Notes: a model not told the origin generated them from the letters alone. 64,000 nt of DNA from Clostridia bacterium (GCA_017439585.1 JAFSIV010000004.1:1-64000), one strand, 5' to 3'; counted from the first letter of the stretch, positions 17,868 to 26,735 are shown. Made by a program: numbers and translations.

Positions 17868-19379
17868 ATGTTAAATAATCGCAAAACGGGAATTCTTATG
17901 TCCTATGGATATACATTAATTAATATGTTTTCCGGTCTGTTCCTTTCCTCTTTTTTGTTAAGAAGCTTAGGGGACTTTGAATATGGGCTTTATCAAACAG
18001 TTTCAGCCTTTGTAAGCTATTTGGTTATATTAGAGTTCGGTACAGGAACTGTTATGTGCCGTAATCTCTTGATTGCAAGAAAATCTAATGATGAGGAAAA
18101 GATTAAAAAAGTAACTGCAACAATGTTTTATATAACCGCTTTTTTAACGGTGGTAATATTTGTTGTTGGTGTTGTTTTCACAGTATTAATACCGAAAATT
18201 TATGCGGATAATATTCCAAAAGATAAATTATTTTATGCTCAGAAAATTTTCGTTGTTATGCTCTTTTATTTAATAGTTTCGTTTTTCACCCAAACCTTAT
18301 CAGGTATGTATTTAGGAAACGAAAACTATACGGTTACTAATATATTTAATATAACAAAACTAGTTTCTCGTTTGGTTCTTTTAATTGTTTTTGTTACTCT
18401 TTATGATAAAGCAATTACGATTGCTTTGGTTGATGCTTTTATAAGCGTTGGGGTTATAATTTTTTCGTTTTTTTATGTTAAATCTAAATATGTTATTTCT
18501 TTGAAATTAAAATATTTTGATAAGGAAATATTAAAAGAATCTCTTCCGCTTTGTTTCGCTCTTTTGTTGCAGGTTATTATAAGTCAGGCAAACAGCAATG
18601 TTGGAAAATTTGTTATAAGCATTAAAATGACTATGGAGCATGTGTCTTTATATTCAGTTGCTATGTATGTTTATAATATGTTTTCCTCTATAACAACCAT
18701 ACCGATTTCTATGTATATGCCGCAGGTTTCAAAAAGCATAAACAAGGGCGTTATTGAAAAAGAGGGGTTAGAAAACACCTTGATTTCTTCGGGCAGACTT
18801 AATTCATTAATTGGAGGAACAATTTTATTTGGATTTATAGCTGTTGGAAAGCCTTTTATAAATGTTGTTTACGGTAAAAGTTATGAATCTGCATGGATTT
18901 ATGCTATAATAGTTTTAATTCCGATGTTTTTGAATATGACGGTTGGATGCATTATAAATGTTCTGGATATGCTTAATAAAAGGCAGGTTCGTTCTTATAT
19001 TTTAGCAATATCAACCGCAATAAACATAGCTCTTGCTATTGCTTTAACCGATCGTTACGGTATGGCAGGTGCAATAACGGGTACAACAGTAGGACTTTTC
19101 TTGGGACAGGTATTATTGAGCAATATTTATTATCAAAAAGCTCTTTCAATTAATGTTATAAAAATATATTTGCAGTCTTTTAAGGGAATTTTAATCTCTG
19201 AAATAATCGCAGTTATTATTGGCGGTTTAATAGCATATTTCATAACTAATAAAGTTTTAGCTTTATTGCTTGGTGGATTTGCTTTTGTTATAGTTGAAGC
19301 TATTTGTTTGCTTCTTTTTGGATTAAATAAGCAGGAAAAAGGCATAGCTACTGGTTTTTTAACCAAATTGAAAAAATAA
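17868..19379 (+). CDS. Wzx-type repeat-unit flippase (MATE/PST superfamily)
   Basis: A 503-residue polytopic membrane protein with about 14 helices and the classic N-terminus RKTGILMSYGYTLINMFSGLFLSSFLLRSLGDFEYGLYQTV. Family members flip undecaprenyl-diphosphate oligosaccharides to the outer membrane face for polymerisation. It is the only flippase in the operon and pairs with the Wzy candidate at 12158, so the locus is Wzx/Wzy-dependent rather than ABC- or synthase-dependent. Confidence 0.92.
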   Translation: MLNNRKTGILMSYGYTLINMFSGLFLSSFLLRSLGDFEYGLYQTVSAFVSYLVILEFGTGTVMCRNLLIARKSNDEEKIKKVTATMFYITAFLTVVIFVVGVVFTVLIPKIYADNIPKDKLFYAQKIFVVMLFYLIVSFFTQTLSGMYLGNENYTVTNIFNITKLVSRLVLLIVFVTLYDKAITIALVDAFISVGVIIFSFFYVKSKYVISLKLKYFDKEILKESLPLCFALLLQVIISQANSNVGKFVISIKMTMEHVSLYSVAMYVYNMFSSITTIPISMYMPQVSKSINKGVIEKEGLENTLISSGRLNSLIGGTILFGFIAVGKPFINVVYGKSYESAWIYAIIVLIPMFLNMTVGCIINVLDMLNKRQVRSYILAISTAINIALAIALTDRYGMAGAITGTTVGLFLGQVLLSNIYYQKALSINVIKIYLQSFKGILISEIIAVIIGGLIAYFITNKVLALLLGGFAFVIVEAICLLLFGLNKQEKGIATGFLTKLKK

Positions 19380-19401
19380 AAAGTAAGGAGAAGTGAGAAT
19401 T

Positions 19402-20238
19402 ATGGGTGGACCCCAAAGCCAAAAAACAGGTATAGATACCGAACAGCTTAAAAATATACAAGTTGATATGCTTAAATGTTTTATTGCGGTTTGCCAAAAG
19501 CATAATTTGAGATATTTTTTGTTGGGTGGTTCAGCCTTAGGTGCGGTGAGGCATAAAGGATATATTCCTTGGGATGATGATATTGATGTTGGATTACCAA
19601 GAAATGATTATGAAAAGTTTTTAGAAGTGGCTCAAAAGGATTTGCCTGAAAATATATTCGTTCAAACAACTATTACTGACCCTGAATATCCCGTTAATTT
19701 TGCAAAACTCAGAAATTCTGATACAACTTTTGTGGAAAAGAGCGTAAAAAACTTTAATATTAATCACGGCGTTTATATAGATATTTTTCCGTTGGACGGT
19801 TATAAAAAATCTTCTTTTTCGGAATTATTATATAAAATATATACATTTCGTATAGGCTGCGAATTTTATAGTGATGATAAAAATTCAGGTTTTAAAAATA
19901 AGTTTTTAAAAATTGTTTTACCGATTGTTTTCCCGAATTACAAAAAACTTAAATATAAAAACGAAAAGTATATGAAAAAAAGAAATTATGATGATTCTGA
20001 ATTAATTCGTAATTTCTGCGGCGCATGGGGGCTTAAAGAGGTTGTTCCAAAGAGCTTTTTTGGAAACGGTGCGAAGGCTGAGTTTGAAGGATTTGAGGTT
20101 ATAATACCTGAGCAATATGATTTATATTTAACTAGTCTTTATGGAGATTATATGAAGCTTCCGCCGGTTGAAAAAAGAGTTCCGCATCACTATTGCGAAA
20201 TAGTTGACCTGAGCTCTTCATATAAAAATTATATTTAA
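19402..20238 (+). CDS. LicD family phosphotransferase (second copy)
   Basis: A 278-residue LicD protein with LLGGSALGAVRHKGYIPWDD followed by DIDVGLPRNDYEKF and the ending YDLYLTSLYGDYMKLPPVEKRVPHH. ATG 19402 is chosen over GTG 19393 because the AAGGAG at 19385-19390 is only two bases from the GTG. It lies 13 bases before tagD, which makes CDP-glycerol, so glycerol phosphate is a more natural cargo than choline here. The first copy (6223) shares the framework but differs widely, implying two acceptor sites. Confidence 0.9.
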   Translation: MGGPQSQKTGIDTEQLKNIQVDMLKCFIAVCQKHNLRYFLLGGSALGAVRHKGYIPWDDDIDVGLPRNDYEKFLEVAQKDLPENIFVQTTITDPEYPVNFAKLRNSDTTFVEKSVKNFNINHGVYIDIFPLDGYKKSSFSELLYKIYTFRIGCEFYSDDKNSGFKNKFLKIVLPIVFPNYKKLKYKNEKYMKKRNYDDSELIRNFCGAWGLKEVVPKSFFGNGAKAEFEGFEVIIPEQYDLYLTSLYGDYMKLPPVEKRVPHHYCEIVDLSSSYKNYI

Positions 20239-20251
20239 AGGAAAAGTTGAT

Positions 20252-20659
20252 ATGAAAAGAATAATAACATACGGAACCTTCGATTTGTTGCATTATGGGC
20301 ATATAAATTTGCTTAAAAGAGCAAAAGCTTTGGGTGATTATTTAATTGTTGTTGTTTCTTCTGATGAATTTAATTGGAACGAGAAACAAAAGAAATGCTA
20401 TTTTTCATATGAACAAAGGAAGTCTTTGGTTGAGGCGGTTAGATATGTTGATTTGGTGATACCCGAAACCAGCTGGGAGCAAAAGCGCTCGGATATGCAT
20501 GAATATCATATAGATACCTTTGTTATGGGTGATGATTGGAAGGGAAAATTTGATTATCTTTCAGAAGAGGGCGTTGAGGTTGTTTATTTGCCTAGAACAC
20601 CCGAAATCAGCACAACTCAAATTAAAAATGATTTAAACTCAAAAAAGGAGAAAAAGTAA
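20252..20659 (+). CDS. tagD: Glycerol-3-phosphate cytidylyltransferase
   Basis: Makes CDP-glycerol from CTP and glycerol-3-phosphate, the activated donor for glycerol-phosphate polymers and decorations. The 135-residue length and motifs match TagD: TYGTFDLLHYGH (CTP-binding HYGH at 14-17), R63, W74 in PETSWEQKRSD, MGDDW (92-96), R115 and ISTT (119-122). It lies directly behind licD and shares a base of overlap with capE. No TagB/TagF-type polymerase is in the window, so CDP-glycerol is more likely used for side-group decoration than for chain elongation at this locus. Confidence 0.92.
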   Translation: MKRIITYGTFDLLHYGHINLLKRAKALGDYLIVVVSSDEFNWNEKQKKCYFSYEQRKSLVEAVRYVDLVIPETSWEQKRSDMHEYHIDTFVMGDDWKGKFDYLSEEGVEVVYLPRTPEISTTQIKNDLNSKKEKK

Positions 20660-21696
20660 TGTCGGTTTTTAAAAACAAAACACTTTTAATCACAGGTGGT
20701 ACAGGTTCGTTCGGAAATGCGGTGTTAAACCGTTTTCTTGATACTGATATAGGAGAAATTAGGATTTTCTCGCGTGACGAGAAAAAGCAGGACGATATGC
20801 GCCATGAGTTTCAGGCTAAAATGCCTGAGGTTTCTGAAAAAATCAAGTTTTTCATTGGCGATGTTCGCAATTTAGAAAGCGTTAAATCTGCTATGCATGG
20901 CGTTGATTACATATTCCATGCCGCAGCCTTAAAACAGGTGCCTTCTTGCGAGTTCTTTCCAATGGAAGCGGTTAAAACCAATGTTATTGGAACTGATAAT
21001 GTTTTAACTGCTGCTATTGAAGAGGGTGTTAAAAGCGTTATCTGCTTATCCACCGATAAGGCGGCTTACCCTGTAAATGCAATGGGTATTACTAAGGCAC
21101 TTGAAGAGCGCGTTTCGGTTGCAAAATCGAGAACATCGGGAGATACTAAAATTTGTTGTACCCGTTACGGAAATGTTATGTGCAGCAGAGGTAGTGTTAT
21201 TCCACTTTGGATAGACCAAATAAGAAACGGAAATCCGATTACCATAACTGAGCCTTCAATGACTAGATTTATTATGAGTCTGGATGAAGCGGTTGATTTG
21301 GTATTGTTTGCTTTTGAAAACGGTGTTAATGGTGATATTTTAGTTCAAAAAGCACCCGCTTGCACCATTGAAACATTAGCAAAAGCAGTTACCGAGTTGT
21401 TTAATCCCGAAACTGAGATTAAGGTTATCGGTATCCGCCACGGCGAAAAGCTATATGAAACCTTGCTTACTAATGAGGAATGCGCAAATGCGGTTGATAT
21501 GGGTGATTTTTATAGAGTGCCCTGCGATAAGCGCGGTCTTAATTATGATAAATATTTTAATGCCGGAGATACTGAGAGAAATCCGTTAAGCGAATTTAAC
21601 TCTAACAACACCGAGCTATTAAATGTTGAACAGGTAAAGGAAAAGCTTTTAGCTCTTTCGTATATCAGAGAAGAGTTAGCAAAGGACGGTAAGTAA
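20659..21696 (+). CDS. capE: UDP-N-acetylglucosamine 4,6-dehydratase/5-epimerase (CapE/WbjB type)
   Basis: First step of UDP-N-acetyl-L-fucosamine synthesis: converts UDP-GlcNAc to a 4-keto-6-deoxy sugar with inversion at C5. The 345-residue short-chain dehydrogenase-like protein has GGTGSFG (13-19) for NADP, HAAALKQVPSCEFFP, and STDKAAYPVNAMGITKALEE in which the usual catalytic Tyr position is Met142 before K146, as I recall for CapE proteins. The C-terminal HGEKLYETLLTNEE is also typical. CapF and CapG follow, with one gene in between. Confidence 0.92.
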   Translation: MSVFKNKTLLITGGTGSFGNAVLNRFLDTDIGEIRIFSRDEKKQDDMRHEFQAKMPEVSEKIKFFIGDVRNLESVKSAMHGVDYIFHAAALKQVPSCEFFPMEAVKTNVIGTDNVLTAAIEEGVKSVICLSTDKAAYPVNAMGITKALEERVSVAKSRTSGDTKICCTRYGNVMCSRGSVIPLWIDQIRNGNPITITEPSMTRFIMSLDEAVDLVLFAFENGVNGDILVQKAPACTIETLAKAVTELFNPETEIKVIGIRHGEKLYETLLTNEECANAVDMGDFYRVPCDKRGLNYDKYFNAGDTERNPLSEFNSNNTELLNVEQVKEKLLALSYIREELAKDGK

Positions 21697-22874
21697 TGAC
21701 ATACTTTGAAAGAGGTATTATAGACCTTGTTAAAAGTGCGATTACAGGGGATAAGATTTCGCTATCAGACGATTTTGATTGGGAGAAGGCATATAGAATA
21801 GCAAAAAAGCATCAGATAACTCCGATGCTTTATTATGGAATAAAAAATTCTGAAATAACCCCTCCGCCAGAAATTGCGGCAAATATAGAGATAGGAATAT
21901 TTAATCATATATCCACAAGCACTAAACAGCTTTATGAGCTTGATAAAATTTTCAAGGTTTTTGATGATGCTAAAATTCAGTATATGCCTTTAAAAGGAAC
22001 TTTGCTGAAATATATGTATAATAAGCCTGAAATGCGCTCTATGGGAGATGCAGATATACTTATTAAAGTAGAGCAGTATGATAAGATTAAACCTATAATT
22101 TCCGCACTGGGTTTCAATGAAATTTCCGAGAGCAACCATGAGTTTATCTGGAATAAACCGAATGCTCTTCATTTAGAGCTTCATAAAATGCTAATACCTT
22201 CTTACAATAAGGATTATTATGCTTATTTTAAAGATGGTTGGCATTTGGCAAAAAAGACTGATACTACCCGATACGAGCTTTCAGCAGAGGATAATTTCAT
22301 ATATTTATTTACTCATTATGCGAAGCATTATAGAGACGGCGGAATAGGTATAAGGCATTTAACCGATTTTTATGTATTTTTAAATAAAAATCAAAATATT
22401 GATAAAACTCACATTGAAAAAGGCTTAAAGAAATTACATCTTTTAGATTTTTATAAAAATTCTATGAAAACCTTAGCGGTTTGGTTTGATGGTGAAAAGG
22501 ATACAGAGATTACCGATTTTATAACTGTTAAAATAATAGGTAGCGGTTCTTATGGCACGCATGATGCGCATATTATATCTTCTGCTGTTAAAACCTCAAA
22601 AACAGTTGAAAATAGTAACAGCGTTAAGTCAAAAAAGATGATTTATATGATTTTCCCAAAATATTCGGTTATGGCAGGAAAGTATCATATCTTAAAAAAA
22701 TGCCCTGTTTTGCTGCCATTTGCTTGGGTTTGGCGTTTTGTTACTGCTATATTTTTCAGGCGAGATAATATTAAAATACAAAAAAATGATTTGAAGCTTA
22801 TGTCGGCTGATAATATTTCTAAATACCAGCAGGAATTAAATTTTGTAGGCTTAGATTTTAATTTCAAGGAGTAA
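21696..22874 (+). CDS. Nucleotidyltransferase-like protein (PF14907 type), role unknown
   Basis: A 392-residue protein resembling the uncharacterised NTP_transf_5 family. The nucleotidyltransferase-like core is YMPLKGTLLKYMYNKPEMRSMGDADILIKVEQY, with D and DAD residues in a pol-beta-like arrangement, followed by a helical region with HLELHKML and FTHYAKHYRDGGIGIRHLTDFYVF. The C-terminus is hydrophobic and basic. Start and stop codons overlap those of capE by one base. Its place inside the capE-capF-capG set suggests a part in building or modifying the polymer, but no reaction is known. Confidence 0.72.
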   Translation: MTYFERGIIDLVKSAITGDKISLSDDFDWEKAYRIAKKHQITPMLYYGIKNSEITPPPEIAANIEIGIFNHISTSTKQLYELDKIFKVFDDAKIQYMPLKGTLLKYMYNKPEMRSMGDADILIKVEQYDKIKPIISALGFNEISESNHEFIWNKPNALHLELHKMLIPSYNKDYYAYFKDGWHLAKKTDTTRYELSAEDNFIYLFTHYAKHYRDGGIGIRHLTDFYVFLNKNQNIDKTHIEKGLKKLHLLDFYKNSMKTLAVWFDGEKDTEITDFITVKIIGSGSYGTHDAHIISSAVKTSKTVENSNSVKSKKMIYMIFPKYSVMAGKYHILKKCPVLLPFAWVWRFVTAIFFRRDNIKIQKNDLKLMSADNISKYQQELNFVGLDFNFKE

Positions 22875-22877
22875 TAA

Positions 22878-24074
22878 ATGAATATTTTAGTTACAGGCTC
22901 TAACGGTTTTGTTGGAAAAAACTTGGTTTCGGCTTTAAAAAATATAAAAAACGGAAAGGATAGAACAAGACCTAACCTTATCGTTGACGAAATTTTTGAA
23001 TATGATATTGATACTGATGAAAGTCTTTTAGATGAATATTGTTCAAAATCGGATTTTATCTTCAATCTTGCGGGTGTCAACCGTCCTCAAAATGCTGAGG
23101 AGTTTATGGAGGGGAATTTTGGTTTCGCTTCAAAATTGCTTGATACTCTTAAAAAACATAATAATACCTGTCCTATAATGATTTCTTCTTCAATACAAGC
23201 TACCTGTATCGGCAGATATGACAGTGATTACGGAAGAAGCAAAAAAGCGGGCGAAGATTTAATTTTCGCTTATAGCGAGGAGACAGGTGCAAAGGTTTTT
23301 GTATATCGTTTTCCGAATTTGTTTGGTAAATGGTGCAGACCGAATTATAACAGTGCTGTTGCAACCTTCTGTTATAACACCGCTAATGATTTGCCGATAA
23401 CGATAAATGATAGAGCTATTGAGCTTGAACTTTTATATATTGATGATTTGATTTTTGAAATGTTTGATTTGCTTGAAGGCAAAGAACACCATTGCGAGTT
23501 TAACTCAATTAATACTGTTCTTGTTGATAGCGGTAAATACTGTGCTGCGCCTGTAACTCACAAGGTAACCCTAGGCGAAATTGCGGATTTATTAGATAAC
23601 TTTAAAGCTCAGCCGAACACCCTTATAATGCCTGAAATTCCGGATAATTCTTTTGCTAAAAAGCTTTACAGTACATATTTGAGTTATTTGCCAAAAGATA
23701 AAATAAGCTTCCCTTTAAAAATGAATATTGATGACAGGGGAAGCTTTACCGAGCTTTTAAAGACAGCAAATTGCGGTCAGTTTAGCGTTAATATTTCAAA
23801 ACCCGGTATAACAAAGGGTCAGCATTGGCATCATTCAAAATGGGAATTTTTTATCGTTGTTTCGGGACATGGACTTATTGAAGAGAGAAAAATCGGCTCT
23901 GACGAGGTATTGAAATTTGAGGTTTCGGGAGATAAAATTGAGGCTATACATATGCTTCCGGGATATACTCATAACATTATAAATTTAAGCGATACCGAAG
24001 ATTTAGTAACGCTGATGTGGGCTAATGAGCAGTTTGATAAGAACAAGCCCGATACATTTTTTGAAGAGGTGTGA
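22878..24074 (+). CDS. capF: UDP-2-acetamido-2,6-dideoxy-hexose reductase with cupin domain (CapF/WbjC)
   Basis: Second enzyme of UDP-L-FucNAc synthesis. In Staphylococcus CapF the C-terminal cupin epimerises C3 of the CapE product and the N-terminal NADPH domain reduces the C4 keto group. Both are present: GSNGFVGKNL (residues 7-16) and the SDYGRSKKAGEDL region of the reductase (up to about 245), then a cupin with GQHWHHSKWEFFIVVSGHGLI and LPGYTHNIINL, which supply the metal-binding His and Glu residues. Length 398 is as expected. Confidence 0.92.
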   Translation: MNILVTGSNGFVGKNLVSALKNIKNGKDRTRPNLIVDEIFEYDIDTDESLLDEYCSKSDFIFNLAGVNRPQNAEEFMEGNFGFASKLLDTLKKHNNTCPIMISSSIQATCIGRYDSDYGRSKKAGEDLIFAYSEETGAKVFVYRFPNLFGKWCRPNYNSAVATFCYNTANDLPITINDRAIELELLYIDDLIFEMFDLLEGKEHHCEFNSINTVLVDSGKYCAAPVTHKVTLGEIADLLDNFKAQPNTLIMPEIPDNSFAKKLYSTYLSYLPKDKISFPLKMNIDDRGSFTELLKTANCGQFSVNISKPGITKGQHWHHSKWEFFIVVSGHGLIEERKIGSDEVLKFEVSGDKIEAIHMLPGYTHNIINLSDTEDLVTLMWANEQFDKNKPDTFFEEV

Positions 24075-24078
24075 AAAA

Positions 24079-25263
24079 ATGGAAATCAAAAAAGATTATT
24101 CTGATATTAAATTCAAGGATAACGGCAGGTTAAAGCTTTTGATAATTGTTGGAACCAGACCTGAGATTATTCGTCTTGCGGCGGTTATAAAAAAGTGCCG
24201 CAAATATTTTGATTGTATTTTAGCTCATACAGGTCAAAATTATGACTATAACTTAAACGGTGTTTTCTTTAAGGATTTAAAGCTTGATAATCCCGATGTT
24301 TATATGGACGCGGTTGGTGATGATTTAGGAGAAACCGTAGGAAATATTATAAATTGTTCATATAAATTAATGAGCGAGATTAAGCCGGATGCTTTGCTTA
24401 TATTGGGTGATACAAACTCTTGTCTTTCGGCAATTTCTGCTAAGCGTTTGCATATTCCGATTTTTCACATGGAAGCAGGAAACCGCTGCAAAGATGAGTG
24501 TTTGCCTGAGGAAACAAATAGAAGAATAGTTGATATAATTTCAGATGTTAATTTAGCATATTCTGAACACGCAAGAAGATATCTTCATGAATGCGGTCTT
24601 CCAAAGGAACGAACCTATGTTACAGGCTCTCCAATGGCAGAGGTTTTGCATGAAAATCTTGCTGAAATCGAAAACAGCGATATACATTCCAAGCTTGGAC
24701 TTACCAAGGGTAAATATATTTTGCTTTCAGCTCATAGAGAGGAAAACATTGATACCGAAAAGAATTTCTTATCGCTCTTTAATGCTATTAATAAAATGGC
24801 AGAGAAATATGATATGCCGATACTTTATTCCTGCCATCCGCGTTCTAAAAAGCGTTTGGAAACGAGCGGATTTGAGCTTGATAGCAGAGTTATAAAGCAC
24901 GAGCCATTAGGCTTCCATGATTATAACTGCTTGCAAATGAACGCTTTTGCGGTTATATCCGACAGCGGAACACTACCTGAGGAAAGCTCTTTCTTCACCT
25001 CGGTGGGACATTCTTTCCCTGCGGTTTGCATCAGAACCTCAACCGAGAGACCGGAGGCTCTTGATAAGGCTTGCTTTGTGCTAGCGGGAATAGATGAAAA
25101 ATCCTTGCTTCAAGCGGTTGAAACAGCTGTAACTGCTAATAATGACGGTGATTTTGGTATACCTGTTCCTAATTATACTGATGAAAATGTTTCAACCAAG
25201 GTGGTTAAGATTATTCAGTCGTACACAGGTATTGTTGATAAAATGGTATGGAGAAAGTATTAA
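24079..25263 (+). CDS. capG: UDP-N-acetyl-L-talosamine 2-epimerase (CapG/WbjD), completing UDP-L-FucNAc
   Basis: Non-hydrolysing 2-epimerase of the WecB fold; in this context it converts the CapF product to UDP-N-acetyl-L-fucosamine. Motifs are IVGTRPEIIRLAAVIKKC, LAHTGQNYDY, FHMEAGNRCKDECLPEETNR, LLSAHREENI and VISDSGTLPEESS. ATG 24079 (394 residues) is preferred to an in-frame ATG at 24025 that lies within capF, since GAGGTGTG precedes it. CapG rather than a true UDP-GlcNAc 2-epimerase is inferred from the neighbouring capE and capF; a separate WecB-like gene is at 45073. It ends the operon; no clear terminator follows. Confidence 0.88.
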   Translation: MEIKKDYSDIKFKDNGRLKLLIIVGTRPEIIRLAAVIKKCRKYFDCILAHTGQNYDYNLNGVFFKDLKLDNPDVYMDAVGDDLGETVGNIINCSYKLMSEIKPDALLILGDTNSCLSAISAKRLHIPIFHMEAGNRCKDECLPEETNRRIVDIISDVNLAYSEHARRYLHECGLPKERTYVTGSPMAEVLHENLAEIENSDIHSKLGLTKGKYILLSAHREENIDTEKNFLSLFNAINKMAEKYDMPILYSCHPRSKKRLETSGFELDSRVIKHEPLGFHDYNCLQMNAFAVISDSGTLPEESSFFTSVGHSFPAVCIRTSTERPEALDKACFVLAGIDEKSLLQAVETAVTANNDGDFGIPVPNYTDENVSTKVVKIIQSYTGIVDKMVWRKY

Positions 25264-25300
25264 TTTCTTTAAAATTTACATTTTATTAATTATGTTAGGG

Positions 25301-25329
25301 TTGACGGTTTAACCCTTAAATGATAAAAT
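25301..25329 (+). promoter_or_regulatory. Promoter with overlapping dyad ahead of the XRE gene
   Basis: TTGACG, a 17-base spacer and TAAAAT lie 20 bases before the XRE gene. An imperfect inverted repeat (TTAGGGTT...AACCCTTAA, about 25295-25319) covers the -35 box and spacer, a fitting position for repression, perhaps by the XRE protein itself. Confidence 0.65.
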
Positions 25330-25349
25330 AACCTACGGTGATTGCTTTA

Positions 25350-25970
25350 ATGGAAATAAAAAACATAATTGCAAAAAATATTGCCGAGCTTAGAAAAGCA
25401 AACGATTATACCCAAAGTGATTTAGCGAGTAAGCTTAATTATTCGGATAAATCGGTTTCTAAATGGGAGAGAGCAGAGGCTATACCCGATGTGGCAGTTT
25501 TAAAGGAAATTGCTGATTTGTTCGGGGTAACACTTGACTATATGGTTGAGGAAAAGCATAAAATTAAAACCAAAGATAAAATTTCTGCTTTCACAAAGCT
25601 CCATAACCACGGTTTTATAACCGGTATGAGCATTTTGCTTGTTTGGCTTTTGGCTATGCTTGGATTTATTATTACGGATTCTATAATAGAAAGCTTTAAA
25701 TTTCAGTGGCTAGCCTTTGTGTTTGCTATGCCAATAACCTTTATTGTCTGGCTTGTTTTTAATAGCATTTGGTTTAATAAAAGACGGAATTTTCTTATAA
25801 TTTCTTTTCTTATGTGGTCTCTTTTATTAACCGCTTTTATAACTCTTTTGGTTTTCAGTATTAGTTTGCCGAAAATATTTGCGTTAGGCGTTTTAGGTCA
25901 GATAATTATAATTCTTTGGTCAAGGCTTAAATTTAAGAAAGAAAGCAGAGAGGAAAACAATGAATTATAA
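25350..25970 (+). CDS. XRE-family regulator with C-terminal membrane helices
   Basis: A 206-residue protein. Residues 1-65 form a helix-turn-helix (IAELRKANDYTQSDLASKLNYSDKSVSKWERAEAIPD, then FGVTLDYMVEE), the type with a conserved SVSKWE recognition helix. Residues about 80-200 contain three to four hydrophobic helices, so the DNA-binding domain is tethered to the membrane. ATG 25350 is chosen over GTG 25338 for lack of a ribosome binding site ahead of the GTG. It follows the polysaccharide operon and overlaps the phosphatase gene by 11 bases. Its targets are unknown; regulation of the operon or of itself is possible. Confidence 0.83.
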   Translation: MEIKNIIAKNIAELRKANDYTQSDLASKLNYSDKSVSKWERAEAIPDVAVLKEIADLFGVTLDYMVEEKHKIKTKDKISAFTKLHNHGFITGMSILLVWLLAMLGFIITDSIIESFKFQWLAFVFAMPITFIVWLVFNSIWFNKRRNFLIISFLMWSLLLTAFITLLVFSISLPKIFALGVLGQIIIILWSRLKFKKESREENNEL

Positions 25971-26733
25971 TTACCATACCCATACTCCGCTTTGTGCGCA
26001 TGCTAGCGGTACACCTGAGGAATATATTATAAATGCTATGAAAAACGGAATGGAATATATGGGCTTTTCAGACCATATTCCGTTTATTTGCGTTAATGGA
26101 AACCAGTCAGGATATCGCGTGCCTTATGATAAAGGTAAGATTTATTGCGAGGAAATTAAGAAGCTGGCTTTGAAATATAAGGATAAAATTGATATAAAAG
26201 TCGGTTTTGAGATGGAATATTATCCTGAAAATTTTGAAGAAATGTTAAAAAGTGCCCGTGAGTTTGGCGCTGAGTACTTAATTTTAGGTGAGCATTTTGT
26301 TTGCGATGAATCGATAAACGGTCATTATTCTTCGAGAGAAAACGAGGATTTTGATTTATTAAAAGCGTATGTTGATAATGTTTGCGATGCTATAAAATCG
26401 GGTGTATTTTCTTATGTGGCTCATCCTGATATGTTTAATTTTGTTGGTGATAATGAGATTTACCGCGAGCAAATGCGCAGAATTTGCAAGGCTTCAAAAG
26501 AGTATGATATACCGCTTGAAATTAACTTTTTAGGTATAAGAACTAATAGAATATATCCAAATAAAAAGTTTTTAAAAATTGCGGCAGAGGAAAAATCTCC
26601 GATAGTCTTCGGGCTTGATGCTCATAGTACAGAGGATTCTTATGACGGTGAATCATTTAAAAAAGCTATGGAATTAGTTAATGAATTAGGTCTTAATTAT
26701 ATTGGAAGACCAAAAATTATTTCTATAAAATGA
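25960..26733 (+). CDS. PHP-domain histidinol-phosphatase family protein
   Basis: A 257-residue metal-dependent phosphoesterase of the HisJ/HisK PHP family. Metal ligands are visible in NYHTHTPLCAHA (H6, H8), GFSDHIPF, GFEMEYYPEN, ILGEHFVCDE, VAHPDMF and FGLDAHS. Histidinol-phosphatase (last-but-one phosphatase step of His synthesis) is the annotated activity of close relatives, but no other his genes are in the window and the translational coupling to a membrane XRE regulator leaves another phosphoester substrate open. Confidence 0.82.
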   Translation: MNYNYHTHTPLCAHASGTPEEYIINAMKNGMEYMGFSDHIPFICVNGNQSGYRVPYDKGKIYCEEIKKLALKYKDKIDIKVGFEMEYYPENFEEMLKSAREFGAEYLILGEHFVCDESINGHYSSRENEDFDLLKAYVDNVCDAIKSGVFSYVAHPDMFNFVGDNEIYREQMRRICKASKEYDIPLEINFLGIRTNRIYPNKKFLKIAAEEKSPIVFGLDAHSTEDSYDGESFKKAMELVNELGLNYIGRPKIISIK

Positions 26734-26735
26734 AG

